Source: Verrucomicrobiales bacterium (GTDB lineage: Bacteria; Verrucomicrobiota; Verrucomicrobiia; Verrucomicrobiales; DEV007). From it: a stretch of 6,496 bases of DNA. The notes beneath the pieces are model-generated. The model saw only the letters and a list, made by a program, of their open reading frames with translations, ran no database searches and had not been told where the DNA came from. Location of the stretch: NCBI GenBank assembly GCA_023253615.1, contig JALRFZ010000607.1, positions 1-6,496 on the forward strand, in the 5' to 3' direction. This document shows, piece after piece, positions 5,963 through 6,496 of this stretch (within the stretch, counting starts at the first letter, position 1; each line of letters opens with the position of its first letter). The translations under genes were made by a program, and so were the position numbers.

Positions 5963-6039
5963 AGTGGGATTCAAGGCTGAATCAGCGGGTGGAGAAGTTC
6001 GGCGCAACGCGAAGAATGCGTTGGGCGAAAGATCCCACT
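5963..6039. repeat. Nested inverted repeat filling the convergent gap; possible extragenic palindromic element
   Basis: Outer arms AGTGGGAT (5963-5970) and ATCCCACT (6032-6039) are exact complements. Inside, CAACGC (6005-6010) pairs with GCGTTG (6018-6023) around a 7-base loop, flanked by TTCG (5998-6001) and CGAA (6026-6029). A third stem, GATTCA/TGAATC (5968-5973 with 5978-5983), shares three bases with the outer arm, so the two cannot form together. No protein-coding signal is seen in this 112-base gap and no T-tract follows. It lies between two convergent genes and may serve as a bidirectional terminator, or be one copy of a dispersed repeat. Confidence 0.5.
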
Positions 6040-6043
6040 CCCC

Positions 6044-6496
6044 TCACGCCAAAATCTCCCGCACCACCTGCCCGCCCTCCGGTCCGGTCAGACGATGGGC
6101 GCGGCCTTCGTAGCGATAAGTCAGCTCGTTCGGCTCGAGGCCCATGAGATGCAGGATGGTCGCATGCAGATCGCGGAAATGGACCTTGCCTTCGACGGCG
6201 CGGGCGCCGGTCTCGTCGGTCTTGCCGTGGACGTGGCCGCCCTTCACGCCGCCTCCGGCGAGCCAGAAGGTGAAACCGTTCGCGTTGTGGCCGGTCTCGT
6301 TCTTGCCGTCGTCGGGAGTCAGGCCGGGACGTCCGAACTCCCCGCCCCAGACGACGAGGGTGTCCTCGAGGAGACCGCGCTGGTCGAGATCCTCGAGCAG
6401 GGCGGCGATGGGAGCGTCGGTGGCCTCGCAGTTGGCCTTGAGATCGCGGCGGTGGTTCTGGTGCTGGTCCCAGCTGCCGTGGTTCACCTCGACGAA
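6044..6496 (-). CDS. DUF1501 family protein, C-terminal part (cut by the window edge)
   Basis: The last 150 residues of a DUF1501 protein are present; the frame is open through 6496, so the start lies outside. Full-length members are usually about 400-480 residues with a twin-arginine-type signal, so roughly the final third is here. Recognisable motifs are [12 protein letters not shown] (1-12), VVWGGEFGR (48-56), TGHN (68-71), [12 protein letters not shown] (86-97), [16 protein letters not shown] (105-120) and LTYRYEGR (125-132). The family belongs to the alkaline phosphatase/sulfatase-like fold group; its biochemical role is not settled. In Planctomycetota and Verrucomicrobiota it is typically encoded next to a DUF1549/DUF1553 cytochrome-like partner, which would lie to the right of this window. 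A GTG at 6485-6487 looks like a start but is internal, since the conserved motif begins upstream of it. The stop is the complement of 6044-6046. Confidence 0.93.
   Translation of the reverse strand, partial: FVEVNHGSWDQHQNHRRDLKANCEATDAPIAALLEDLDQRGLLEDTLVVWGGEFGRPGLTPDDGKNETGHNANGFTFWLAGGGVKGGHVHGKTDETGARAVEGKVHFRDLHATILHLMGLEPNELTYRYEGRAHRLTGPEGGQVVREILA

Noticed and set aside
6485..6487. GTG as the start codon of the right-edge gene
   Set aside because: Conserved DUF1501 sequence (FVEV) continues upstream to the window end, so the gene is simply truncated by the edge.
1..6496. Mobile element, defence system or CRISPR array
   Set aside because: No transposase, integrase, nuclease, toxin-antitoxin pair or regularly spaced repeats were found on either strand.

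Overview
The window is GC-rich and tightly packed. It looks like chromosomal DNA of a Verrucomicrobiota member, probably Verrucomicrobiaceae-like (Luteolibacter or Haloferula type), with Planctomycetota as the alternative. The reasons are a DUF1501 protein at the right edge, a family greatly expanded in those phyla; secreted coiled-coil proteins of a kind common there; and an absence of Shine-Dalgarno sequences at every visible start. The phylum call is inference from protein types. No rRNA, tRNA, CRISPR array, transposase or phage gene is visible.

Layout. (1) Positions 60-2075, + strand: two consecutive secreted proteins of unknown function. They share a related charged, helical N-terminal half but have different beta-rich C-terminal domains, so they look like tandem paralogs with exchanged or diverged C-termini. 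(2) Positions 2134-4208, - strand: a response regulator (OmpR/PhoB type) followed by its membrane sensor kinase with a 4-base stop/start overlap. The kinase converges on the second secreted gene across a 58-base gap holding two small hairpins. (3) Positions 4209-4305: a 97-base divergent control region centred on a long, nearly symmetric inverted repeat with a -10-like hexamer on each side. (4) Positions 4306-5931, + strand: an exported metal-dependent amidohydrolase (amidohydrolase_3/YtcJ-NfdA type) carrying an odd glycine/lysine-rich insert. (5) Positions 5932-6043: a convergent gap filled by a nested inverted repeat, perhaps a dispersed extragenic repeat. (6) Positions 6044-6496, - strand: the C-terminal third of a DUF1501 protein that continues past the window edge.

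How the parts may work together. The regulator/kinase pair and the amidohydrolase share one short control region, so the pair may control both itself and the hydrolase. This is inference from position. The most interesting non-coding signals are the symmetric inverted repeat at 4227-4288 and a recurring start-site layout at three genes: a -10-like hexamer, exactly 7 bases, then ATG, with no ribosome binding site. That layout is what leaderless transcripts would show. I saw no clear sign of a novel multi-gene system such as a defence island or mobile element; most of the window is ordinary chromosomal content.
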